From JBNKFQ01 sp050289385 (GTDB taxonomy: Bacteria; Pseudomonadota; Gammaproteobacteria; Pseudomonadales; Porticoccaceae): a stretch of 12,931 bases of DNA. This document shows positions 1-6,182 of this stretch, piece by piece. The translations under genes were made by a program, and so were the position numbers. The DNA is taken from NCBI GenBank assembly GCA_050289385.1, contig JBNKFQ010000335.1, positions 1 to 12,931 of the forward strand. The letters are read 5' to 3'. The notes beneath the pieces were generated by a model. That model worked only from the letters and a program-made list of their open reading frames with translations. It did not search any database and had not been told where the DNA came from. The first letter of the stretch is position 1; each line of letters begins with the position of its first letter.

Positions 1-20
1 CTTCCAACTTCCAACTTCCA
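1..20. repeat. 7-bp tandem repeat at the window edge
   Basis: The unit CTTCCAA occurs twice in full (1-7 and 8-14), followed by a partial third copy CTTCCA (15-20). The array may continue to the left, outside the window. No function is suggested by the sequence. Confidence 0.6.
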
Positions 21-27
21 GCCAAGG

Positions 28-45
28 TTGTACAAGTCCTGTAGA
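28..45. promoter_or_regulatory. Possible CarH/LitR-type operator near left edge
   Basis: A palindromic TTGTACAA (28-35) is followed, at a start-to-start distance of 11 bp, by a degenerate copy CTGTAGA (39-45, five of seven bases matching TTGTACA). The pitch matches the stronger sites at 152-180 and 1097-1114. It could serve a leftward gene outside the window or be an auxiliary site for the gene at 253. This is inferred from motif similarity only. Confidence 0.35.
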
Positions 46-151
46 CCCCAAAAGACTATTTGGGTCACACACAAAAATAAATATAACCAACTGATTTTAA
101 TTAATTTTTTTTAATTTCAATATTTCCCTTCATTATTCCCACCAAAAAATC

Positions 152-181
152 TATACAAAACTTATACAATTGTTGTATAAC
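152..181 (+). promoter_or_regulatory. Promoter with overlapping 11-bp-pitch operator repeats
   Basis: TATACAA occurs at 152-158 and 163-169, and a degenerate third copy, TGTATAA, lies at 174-180, giving three half-sites at 11-bp pitch. The last two also form a perfect inverted repeat, TTATACAA-TTG-TTGTATAA (162-180). A plausible sigma70 promoter sits in the same bases: -35 TATACA (152-157), an 18-bp spacer and -10 TATAAC (176-181), with an AT-rich tract upstream (about 78-135). A protein bound to these repeats would cover the promoter, which suggests repression. The repeats are seen directly; the regulator assignment to the MerR/B12 protein at 1136 is inferred from the related TTGTACA sites before that gene. 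Confidence 0.55.
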
Positions 182-252
182 TTACGCACAGCTTAAACGG
201 TCAACCAATACCTTTCGTTTTAAATCGACATCGTGAAGAAAAGGAGAAATCA

Positions 253-1035
253 ATGTTTAGATACGCTGTGTTACTGGCCCCTGTTTTTTTCATTGTCCCG
301 GCGTTGGCGGAACGCGATTCTGGCGGTGATTTTTATATGTCGGGATCGTTCGGCGTCAATGACCAGAAAGATTCTGCCAACGATGGGCGATTCTCATCAG
401 ATTTCACCACAGGTACGGTCACTGGTGTTAACCCGCCTTTGACGATTCCGACGGGTGAATCTGTTGGCTGGCTTACAGAGTTCGATAGCGGTGAAACCTG
501 GTCTCTGGCCTTTGGCTGGCATCTGGATGCTTTTCGATTGGAACTGGAATACGCGAATGCGGATGCGAATATCAGCAATCACGTGGGTGTTAATGCTGCG
601 GGTATTGACCTGACCAATATCGATGCTGGTGTGCTGATTTCAGGGAATACCGGAGATCTGGGCGTTAGCGTGGGTGATCTGGTGTCTGCCGCACAAGGTG
701 AAATTGACAGCAGTACGCTGTACGTTAACGCGCTGTATGACTTTGATACGGGAACGGCACTTACACCATACATTGGTGTTGGGCTGGGCTACAGCAGGGT
801 CGATGTAACCTACATTCCATCCGGGGTAGAGGTCATTAACGGTGATGATGATGTGATGGTTTATCAGCTCATTGGAGGTTTGTCGTACAAAATATCAGAC
901 GCAATGGATCTGTACGGCAATGTCCGTTACAGAAACGGTGGCGACGTGGAGGTAACTTCATCGTTACTCTCGACAAACTTTGAGATAGAAAACGAAAGTC
1001 TGGTATTTGATCTCGGCCTTCGTTATTCATTCTGA
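253..1035 (+). CDS. Outer-membrane beta-barrel protein (OmpA/opacity-like barrel)
   Basis: A 260-residue secreted protein. Residues 1-19 form a signal peptide (hydrophobic core, ending ALA before E20). The mature part has alternating amphipathic strands separated by Gly/Asp/Asn-rich loops. The stretch around YIGVGLGYS is typical of small outer-membrane barrels, and the chain ends in FDLGLRYSF, the terminal aromatic strand used for outer-membrane insertion. The start is fixed by AAGGAG at 241-246, six bases before ATG. The probable fold is an eight-stranded barrel of the OMP_b-brl/opacity class; substrate or partner is unknown. It is separated by 100 bases from the lipid-modification operon, but its promoter carries related repeats, so co-regulation is plausible. 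The barrel identity is fairly secure; a specific role is not claimed. Confidence 0.8.
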   Translation: MFRYAVLLAPVFFIVPALAERDSGGDFYMSGSFGVNDQKDSANDGRFSSDFTTGTVTGVNPPLTIPTGESVGWLTEFDSGETWSLAFGWHLDAFRLELEYANADANISNHVGVNAAGIDLTNIDAGVLISGNTGDLGVSVGDLVSAAQGEIDSSTLYVNALYDFDTGTALTPYIGVGLGYSRVDVTYIPSGVEVINGDDDVMVYQLIGGLSYKISDAMDLYGNVRYRNGGDVEVTSSLLSTNFEIENESLVFDLGLRYSF

Positions 1036-1066
1036 GTTACCGGAGTATGCCGGGCGTTCTGAGAGG

Positions 1067-1114
1067 TTCATAAAAGTTGTACATCGAATATACTCTTTGT
1101 ACAACTTTTGTACA
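1067..1114 (+). promoter_or_regulatory. Putative autoregulated promoter/operator of the MerR-B12 operon
   Basis: TTGTACA occurs at 1077-1083, 1097-1103 (part of the palindrome TTGTACAA, 1097-1104) and 1108-1114. The last two are direct repeats at 11-bp pitch. A degenerate copy, ATATACT (1088-1094), lies 11 bp after the first. A plausible promoter is -35 TTCATA (1067-1072), a 16-bp spacer and -10 TATACT (1089-1094), placing transcription start near 1101, so the repeats flank and cover the -10 and start site. Published CarH structural work describes DNA-binding domains on 11-bp direct repeats overlapping the promoter. Repression by the product of the next gene is inferred. Confidence 0.55.
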
Positions 1115-1135
1115 GAATAGAAAGGCGACTCTTTT

Positions 1136-2071
1136 ATGCAGCCACCCACAAACAGCAATGCCGGTGACGGTGAAGCCATCTACCCCATACGTCAGGTTTC
1201 AGAAGAAACCGGTGTAAACAGTATTACATTGCGAGCCTGGGAGAGGCGTTATGGCTTCATTAAGCCAAAGCGAACCGAAAAGGGCCATCGTTTGTACACC
1301 AGGGCAGACATTGAGCAGGTAAAGCGGGTTGTCGAAATGCTGGAACAGGGCAGCTCCCTTACCGGCGTGAAAGCTGCCCTTGCTGGAGCAAGTGCTGGAG
1401 CTGACACAGAAAACAAGGAGGACAACAGGGACGTATGGCAGGGCTATCTCAAGCGAATGCAAGAGGCTATTTCCGGGTTCGATGAAGGTCAACTGGAAGC
1501 TGCTTATGGTGAAGCCATGTCTTTGTATCCGGTACAGGTGGTGATGACGCGAATACTTTTACCACTGCTTCGACAATTGGGCCAACGCTGGCAGGAGGGC
1601 AGGGGCATGGTTGCTGAAGAACATTTCTTTGGCGTATACCTGCGCAACAAGCTTGGTGCGCGATTGCACCACGGCCACAACCCTGCCCGTGGCCCCAAGC
1701 TGGTTGCAGCTTGTGTGCCTGGCGAATACCACGATTTCGGGTTATTGCTGTTTTCACTCGTTGCCCGCGAACGCGGTTTTCGCTTGGTTCTGCTTGGCGC
1801 CAATACACCTCTTGAGGATTTGCCAGAAGTTGTGGCGCGCACAGGAGCGAAAGGGATTGTTCTGTCGGCTTCTGTTAAACCGGCAACAAAGGTTCTTGAC
1901 CAGCAACTGCCACAACTGGCGACTGCGGTAGCCGTGCCGGTATTTATTGGTGGTTCCGGTCTGGCGGAATCTGGGGGTGGATTGGAGAAAGCCGGTTTAA
2001 TTGTTGTCGGCAGTGAATTGGCGGAAGGCGCGCGACGCATTTACCAGCATTTGCAAGGTTCAGATTTGTAA
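1136..2071 (+). CDS. MerR-family, B12-binding (CarH/LitR-type) transcriptional regulator
   Basis: A 311-residue regulator with three modules. A MerR winged helix-turn-helix spans about residues 15-82 (TLRAWERRYG at 31-40). A four-helix cobalamin-cap domain spans about 100-185, and a Rossmann-type B12-binding domain about 187-308. The cap contains W152-x9-E162-H163 and the Rossmann domain contains E197-Y-H199-D-F-G202. These two signatures define CarH/LitR repressors, in which adenosylcobalamin holds a DNA-binding tetramer that light breaks apart. H199 would be the lower cobalt ligand. The residue after W152 is Q153, where Thermus CarH has the His that becomes the upper ligand after illumination. 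AAAGG at 1121-1125 is a modest ribosome site. It heads the operon and is probably autoregulated. Light sensing itself is inferred; a purely B12-responsive role is possible. Confidence 0.88.
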   Translation: MQPPTNSNAGDGEAIYPIRQVSEETGVNSITLRAWERRYGFIKPKRTEKGHRLYTRADIEQVKRVVEMLEQGSSLTGVKAALAGASAGADTENKEDNRDVWQGYLKRMQEAISGFDEGQLEAAYGEAMSLYPVQVVMTRILLPLLRQLGQRWQEGRGMVAEEHFFGVYLRNKLGARLHHGHNPARGPKLVAACVPGEYHDFGLLLFSLVARERGFRLVLLGANTPLEDLPEVVARTGAKGIVLSASVKPATKVLDQQLPQLATAVAVPVFIGGSGLAESGGGLEKAGLIVVGSELAEGARRIYQHLQGSDL

Positions 2072-2131
2072 GGGACTTACCTAAAAGGGACTTACCGTAA
2101 AAGGGACTGCCGTAAAAGGGACTGCCGTAAA
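2071..2131 (+). repeat. Four tandem copies of a 15-16 bp unit between regulator and methyltransferase
   Basis: The units are AGGGACTTACCTAAA (2071-2085), AGGGACTTACCGTAAA (2086-2101), AGGGACTGCCGTAAA (2102-2116) and AGGGACTGCCGTAAA (2117-2131). The array starts on the last base of the regulator stop codon and ends six bases before the ribosome site of the next gene (GGAGG, 2138-2142). Copies 3 and 4 are identical and differ from 1 and 2, suggesting stepwise duplication. It fills nearly the whole intergenic space. Confidence 0.9.
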
Positions 2132-2150
2132 CCGGATGGAGGCAAAGAGC

Positions 2151-3197
2151 ATGTCTGGCGTGGTATCGACGATTATTGATTTTATGGAACGTGGCCTGTT
2201 GCCGGATCGATTCGTGCGATCAGGCATCCGCCAGCTTGTTCGAAGTCGCGCTCGGGAATTGCACCCCAATGACTGCGAAAGCGCACAACAAAAACTGGCG
2301 CAGTTTATCGATGCCATGTACTGCGCTGAAATTGCTCCAAAGCCGGAGGCCGCCAACCAGCAGCACTATGAAGTGCCAGCGGCTTTTTATGAACTGGTAT
2401 TGGGGCATTACCGAAAATACAGTTGTGGATTATGGGACGGTGTCATTCCGTCGCTGGATCATGCAGAGATGCGTTCATTAACCGTAACCTGTGAACACGC
2501 TGCGTTGGCAGACGGTCAGAATATTCTTGAACTGGGTTGTGGTTGGGGCTCTCTATCGCTCTGGATGGCAGAGCACTATCCCAACAGTCATATCACTGCG
2601 GTCTCTAATTCGGCATCGCAACGCGCCTATATTGAGCGTCTGGTGGAAGAGCGGCTTTTGAACAATGTTCAGGTTATTACAGCCGACATGAACGATTTCT
2701 CGACAGATCGGCGTTTTGACCGCGTGGTGTCTGTGGAAATGTTTGAACATATGCGCAACTGGCCACAGATTTTTCGAAAGGTATCGGACTGGCTGGCGAA
2801 TGATGGCAAGTTTTTTATGCATGTCTTTTGTCATCGTAATGTGCCTTACGAATTTGTCGACAAGGGTGCGAGCGACTGGATGAGTCGTTACTTTTTTACC
2901 GGCGGCATGATGCCCAGCGACGATTTGCCCCTCTATTTTCAGGAATTTTTGCAACTGGAGCAGCGCTGGCGCTGGGGCGGTGAACATTATCGTAAAACTG
3001 CGGAGGCCTGGGTTGCCAATATGGATCGCAACAGGGAGCAGATATGTTTACTGTTCGACAGGGTCTATGGCAAAGAGCAGTCCGCAGTCTGGTTTATGCG
3101 CTGGCGCATATTTTTTCTCGCCTGTGCGGAACTGTTTGGTTATGACAAGGGCCAGCACTGGTGGGTAAGTCATTACCGCTTTGGCAAGAGTGGCTGA
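2151..3197 (+). CDS. SAM-dependent methyltransferase, CFA synthase / coclaurine N-methyltransferase-like
   Basis: A 348-residue class I methyltransferase. The SAM-binding motif ILELGCGWGS is at residues 125-134, preceded by HYEVP (72-76) and KYSCGLW (about 89-95), and followed by SVEMFEHM (194-201), MHVF (223-226) and EHYRKTAEAW (278-287). Cys, Glu, His and Tyr thus occupy the places of the E. coli CFA synthase active-site residues C139, E239, H266 and Y317. It lacks the long N-terminal domain of canonical CFA synthases. The EMFEHM-plus-aromatic stretch resembles plant coclaurine N-methyltransferases, which belong to the same wider family. Start 2151 is preferred over ATG 2136 because GGAGG (2138-2142) lies eight bases before it. 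In this operon an acyl-chain methyl or methylene transfer is likely; the exact substrate is unknown. Confidence 0.85.
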   Translation: MSGVVSTIIDFMERGLLPDRFVRSGIRQLVRSRARELHPNDCESAQQKLAQFIDAMYCAEIAPKPEAANQQHYEVPAAFYELVLGHYRKYSCGLWDGVIPSLDHAEMRSLTVTCEHAALADGQNILELGCGWGSLSLWMAEHYPNSHITAVSNSASQRAYIERLVEERLLNNVQVITADMNDFSTDRRFDRVVSVEMFEHMRNWPQIFRKVSDWLANDGKFFMHVFCHRNVPYEFVDKGASDWMSRYFFTGGMMPSDDLPLYFQEFLQLEQRWRWGGEHYRKTAEAWVANMDRNREQICLLFDRVYGKEQSAVWFMRWRIFFLACAELFGYDKGQHWWVSHYRFGKSG

Positions 3198-3207
3198 GAA
3201 TAACCAT

Positions 3208-3759
3208 ATGGCAAATTTGGCAAATTTTTTGATGTTTCAGGCAGGCTGGTTTTTGACGGTAATTGGCGCCGCCAATGGCATGCCCTGGCTGAGCTTGCTG
3301 GCATTGCTGGTAATGGTGCCGTTGCATTGTTTTTGCGTCGGCTCTTCGGCAATTGTTGACCTGAAGTTAATGGGACTGGCGCTGTTTTTCGGTCTGCTTT
3401 GGGAAACGCTGGTGTTATCCACTGGCTGGATAGCCTGGCCATCCGGCGTGGTAGTGGAAGCGTTGCCGCCCTACTGGATACTGTCCATGTGGGTGCAGTT
3501 CGCCATGATTCTCAATCGCTCTTTGGGCTGGTTGCAGCCTTATATGTGGTTGTCGGTATTGTTCGGCTCGGTTGGTGGCCCGTTGGCTTATTACGCTGGT
3601 TTTCGTCTTGGGGCATTGCAGTTGATCGAGCCGGTAAATGCCATGTTGCTGATTGGCGCGGGTTGGGCGGTGATAACACCATTGTTGATGTATGCAGCCA
3701 GAGTGATGACGCGCCAATGGTTTGTGCGTAATGGCAACCCCCTGGTTATAGAATCCTGA
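3208..3759 (+). CDS. DUF2878 family integral membrane protein
   Basis: About 183 residues, almost entirely hydrophobic, with some five to six predicted membrane segments. Features typical of DUF2878 include the early N-x-x-x-F-x-x-GWF stretch, a paired WILSMWVQFAMILNRSLGW segment in the middle and a GGPLAYYAGFRLGA stretch after it. ATG 3208 begins 10 bases after the preceding stop. A TTG at 3181 would extend the frame by nine residues but overlaps the previous gene and has no ribosome site; ATG 3208 has only a weak one, so coupling to the upstream gene is likely. Members recur beside CFA-like methyltransferases and DUF1295 proteins in Gammaproteobacteria, but the biochemical role is unknown. 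An inner-membrane subunit or lipid-handling partner is inferred from context. Confidence 0.78.
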   Translation: MANLANFLMFQAGWFLTVIGAANGMPWLSLLALLVMVPLHCFCVGSSAIVDLKLMGLALFFGLLWETLVLSTGWIAWPSGVVVEALPPYWILSMWVQFAMILNRSLGWLQPYMWLSVLFGSVGGPLAYYAGFRLGALQLIEPVNAMLLIGAGWAVITPLLMYAARVMTRQWFVRNGNPLVIES

Positions 3760-3769
3760 GGTTTATATC

Positions 3770-4549
3770 ATGACGCAACTGTTGCCCGTACTGTTGATTA
3801 ACTTGTTGGCCGGTTTTCTGGTATGGCTGTTAAGTGTTCGCTTGCGCAATGTCGCTGTTGTGGATTCTCTTTGGGGCTTGATGTTCTGGTTTGCTGCGGT
3901 GTACTGGTTTTTGTCCTTGCCGGAATTTTCGCTGCGAGCGCTACTGATACTGCTTATGGTAAGTGTCTGGGCGTGGCGTCTTTCGATATATCTGACCTGG
4001 CGTAACCTGGGAGAAGAAGAGGATCACCGTTATCAAAAAATCCGCGCCAACAACGACCCCGGTTTCTGGTGGAAAAGCCTCTATATCATTTTTGCGTTAC
4101 AGGCGATATTGGCGTGGCTGGCGTCACTGGTTATTTATGGCGCGATAAACAGCGGGTCCGCTTTCGGCTGGTTCGATGCCGTTGGTGTCTGCGTCTGGTT
4201 GTTCGGTATGTTTTTTGAAACAGTCGGTGACTGGCAACTGGCCCGCTTTAAAAGCGATGAAAAAAACCAGGGCCGTGTTTTGCAAACCGGATTATGGAGC
4301 TTTACGCGCCACCCGAATTATTTTGGTGAATTTTGCGTCTGGTGGGGTATCTGGTTGATGGCTGTCGGCGCAGGGGCTGCCTGGACTATTGTTTCGCCGT
4401 TGTTAATGACGGTGCTTCTGTTGCGTGTGTCTGGCGTTACCCTGTTGGAGGATACCATTCAGACGCGTCGCCCCGAATACAGAGAGTATATTTTGCACAC
4501 CAACGCGTTTTTCCCCTGGTTCGTCAAAAGGGGGAAGAACGATGCCTGA
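3770..4549 (+). CDS. DUF1295 / steroid-5-alpha-reductase-like membrane protein
   Basis: 259 residues with about six to seven transmembrane segments. The C-terminal half carries the family signature GLWSFTRHPNYFGE (174-187), preceded by EEEDHRYQ (about 82-89) and followed by a conserved E-x-x-x-x-x-RRPEYREY stretch (about 227-240). These are features of DUF1295 and the related steroid 5-alpha-reductase and isoprenylcysteine methyltransferase folds, which bind NADPH or SAM at the membrane and act on lipophilic substrates. GAGG at 3758-3761 is the ribosome site. The stop overlaps the next start. Here it may reduce a double bond or a methylene intermediate in a modified acyl chain; this is inference, and a methyl-transfer role cannot be excluded. 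Confidence 0.85.
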   Translation: MTQLLPVLLINLLAGFLVWLLSVRLRNVAVVDSLWGLMFWFAAVYWFLSLPEFSLRALLILLMVSVWAWRLSIYLTWRNLGEEEDHRYQKIRANNDPGFWWKSLYIIFALQAILAWLASLVIYGAINSGSAFGWFDAVGVCVWLFGMFFETVGDWQLARFKSDEKNQGRVLQTGLWSFTRHPNYFGEFCVWWGIWLMAVGAGAAWTIVSPLLMTVLLLRVSGVTLLEDTIQTRRPEYREYILHTNAFFPWFVKRGKNDA

Positions 4550-5213
4550 CAATCAGAACTCCCGAGCTGCAGGTTTGCAACATATTATTGCATTGTTTTT
4601 TTGCCTGGCAGTGTTTGTCGTGCCGGGCTACGCCAATCAGAAGCGCTGGACCTTTGATGTTTTTCTGGACGATCTCTTGATTGGCACTCACCAGTACGTG
4701 GTTGCCGGCTCGGACTCAAATTCCCGGGTTATCAGCGAAGCGAATTATCGGGTCAGGTTTATGTTTATAACGGTTTACCACTACCGGCATCGCAGTGAAG
4801 AGCGCTGGCAGGGTAGTTGTCTTGCTGAAATCAAGTCGAAAACCGATGACAACGGCGACGACTATCAGGTGACCGGAAAAGTGCGGCAGGGTGAATTTGT
4901 ATGGACTACCGGACAGTCCATTCAAAAAAAAACCGATTGCACAAGAACCTTCGCTTACTGGGACTTTGATGTTTTGGCGAGTGGACAATTATTGAACTCT
5001 CAAACCGGTGAACTGGTGGACATTGCCTTTACCGGCCTGGGGCAAGACACCTTGAATATCGCAAAAAAGAGAGTACTTGCACAAAAATACCAGTTAAGTG
5101 GTAAAGAAATGCAGATTCAGTTGTGGTATTCAATGGACGGTCATTGGCTTGCCCTGGAGTCTACCCTGCCCGAGGGGCAAGTGCTGAGTTACCGGTTACA
5201 CGAGTTTCCCTGA
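4542..5213 (+). CDS. Exported DUF6134-like protein
   Basis: 223 residues starting at ATG 4542, which overlaps the preceding stop by eight bases and follows a GGGGAAG ribosome site (about 4531-4537). An in-frame upstream ATG at 4425 lies deep in the previous gene and is disfavoured. Residues 13-31 form a signal peptide (hydrophobic core, GYA before N32). The mature start, FDVFLDDLLIGTH (38-50), is characteristic of a periplasmic beta-sheet family (DUF6134, related in style to DUF3108) with no known activity. Later strands include a YWDFDVLASGQLLNSQTG region and a basic YRLHEF end. Two Cys (about residues 90 and 130) could pair in the periplasm. A lipid-binding or lipid-transfer role between membranes would suit this operon, but that is a guess. 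Confidence 0.7.
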   Translation: MPDNQNSRAAGLQHIIALFFCLAVFVVPGYANQKRWTFDVFLDDLLIGTHQYVVAGSDSNSRVISEANYRVRFMFITVYHYRHRSEERWQGSCLAEIKSKTDDNGDDYQVTGKVRQGEFVWTTGQSIQKKTDCTRTFAYWDFDVLASGQLLNSQTGELVDIAFTGLGQDTLNIAKKRVLAQKYQLSGKEMQIQLWYSMDGHWLALESTLPEGQVLSYRLHEFP

Positions 5214-5228
5214 CAGGAGTGCGGGACG

Positions 5229-6182
5229 GTGAAGAGTGAAAAAGTTGCAGCGGGAAAATTAAAGCGCACTTTACTGATGTGGCTTGATAGCGGTCAGGTC
5301 AACGACAGTTACACAACGGGTCATTCCAAAAGCATTGACTGGCTGCGATGCTTGCCATTTATCGGTATGCATGTGGCCTGTTTCGCCGTTATTCAGGTGG
5401 GGTGGAGCCCGATAGCGGTGGCGGTGGCGCTGTTCATGTACATGATTCGCATGTTTGCCATTACGGCATTTTACCACCGCTATTTTTCCCATAAATCGTT
5501 TCGTACCTCTCGCACTTTCCAGTTTGTGGGGGCATTGCTGGGTGCCATGGCGGTGCAACGCGGACCATTGTGGTGGGCCGCACACCATCGTCATCATCAT
5601 GTGCATTCTGATGGCGATGCCGACACCCATTCGCCGGTTAAAGAAGGTTTTTGGTGGAGCCATGCCGGCTGGTTTTTATCGCGAGAAAATTTCCCGACCC
5701 GCTGGAAAAATGTCAAAGATTGGTCACGCTATCCTGAACTGGTGTTTCTGGATCGTTTCGATACCGTGGTGCCCTTGTTGTATGCCGCGTCGATGTTTGG
5801 TGTTGGTGTATTGCTGGAATTACTGGCGCCGAACCTTGGCACAAACGGGTGGCAAATGCTGGTTTGGGGATTTGTTATTTCGACAGTGGTGTTGTATCAC
5901 GCCACGTTCACCATTAATTCGTTGGCTCATCGCTTTGGCAAAAAAAATTATGCGACCAAAGATCAAAGCCGTAACAATTTTTGGCTGGCCTTGCTGACGT
6001 TTGGTGAAGGTTGGCACAACAATCATCATTATTATCCGCGAACGGTCCGTCAGGGTTTTCAGTGGTGGGAAGTGGATCTGACTTACGCCATATTGAAGCT
6101 GTTGTCTGTTTTCGGCCTGGTGTGGGATATGAAAACTGTGCCAGCCAAAGTCCTTTCTGCGCGGCGAGACCACATCAAATGA
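5229..6182 (+). CDS. Membrane fatty-acid desaturase, delta-9 acyl-CoA/acyl-lipid type
   Basis: 317 residues with the three His boxes of membrane di-iron desaturases: H83-RYFS-H88, H120-x-x-H123-H124 and H263-NN-H266-H267. A conserved NSLAHRFG stretch (230-237) is also present, all in the delta-9 arrangement. Four hydrophobic segments lie at about 43-82, 97-110, 180-200 and 208-228. The start is GTG 5229; AGGAG at 5215-5219 sits nine bases before it and 15 bases separate it from the previous stop. It would insert a double bond into a saturated acyl chain using O2 and an electron donor. In this operon it could make the alkene used by the methyltransferases, or introduce a second double bond after methylation as UfaD does in furan-fatty-acid synthesis. 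The family is secure; regiochemistry is not. Confidence 0.92.
   Translation: MKSEKVAAGKLKRTLLMWLDSGQVNDSYTTGHSKSIDWLRCLPFIGMHVACFAVIQVGWSPIAVAVALFMYMIRMFAITAFYHRYFSHKSFRTSRTFQFVGALLGAMAVQRGPLWWAAHHRHHHVHSDGDADTHSPVKEGFWWSHAGWFLSRENFPTRWKNVKDWSRYPELVFLDRFDTVVPLLYAASMFGVGVLLELLAPNLGTNGWQMLVWGFVISTVVLYHATFTINSLAHRFGKKNYATKDQSRNNFWLALLTFGEGWHNNHHYYPRTVRQGFQWWEVDLTYAILKLLSVFGLVWDMKTVPAKVLSARRDHIK

Noticed and set aside
1504..2040. 178-codon minus-strand frame opposite the regulator gene
   Set aside because: It is an antisense shadow of a well-supported coding frame, with a low-complexity Ser/Pro/Arg-rich product and no start signal.
2071..2131. CRISPR array
   Set aside because: The 15-16 bp units are directly adjacent without spacers, and no cas gene is near.
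2553..2987. 144-codon minus-strand frame opposite the first methyltransferase
   Set aside because: Antisense shadow; the plus strand has clear SAM motifs and the minus product matches nothing.
4425..4541. N-terminal extension of the exported DUF6134-like protein
   Set aside because: It would lie inside the DUF1295 gene and bury the signal peptide; ATG 4542 has a good ribosome site.
6011..6178. N-terminal extension of the FAD protein
   Set aside because: These 56 codons overlap the desaturase's third His box in another frame, whereas the Rossmann motif starts immediately at ATG 6179.
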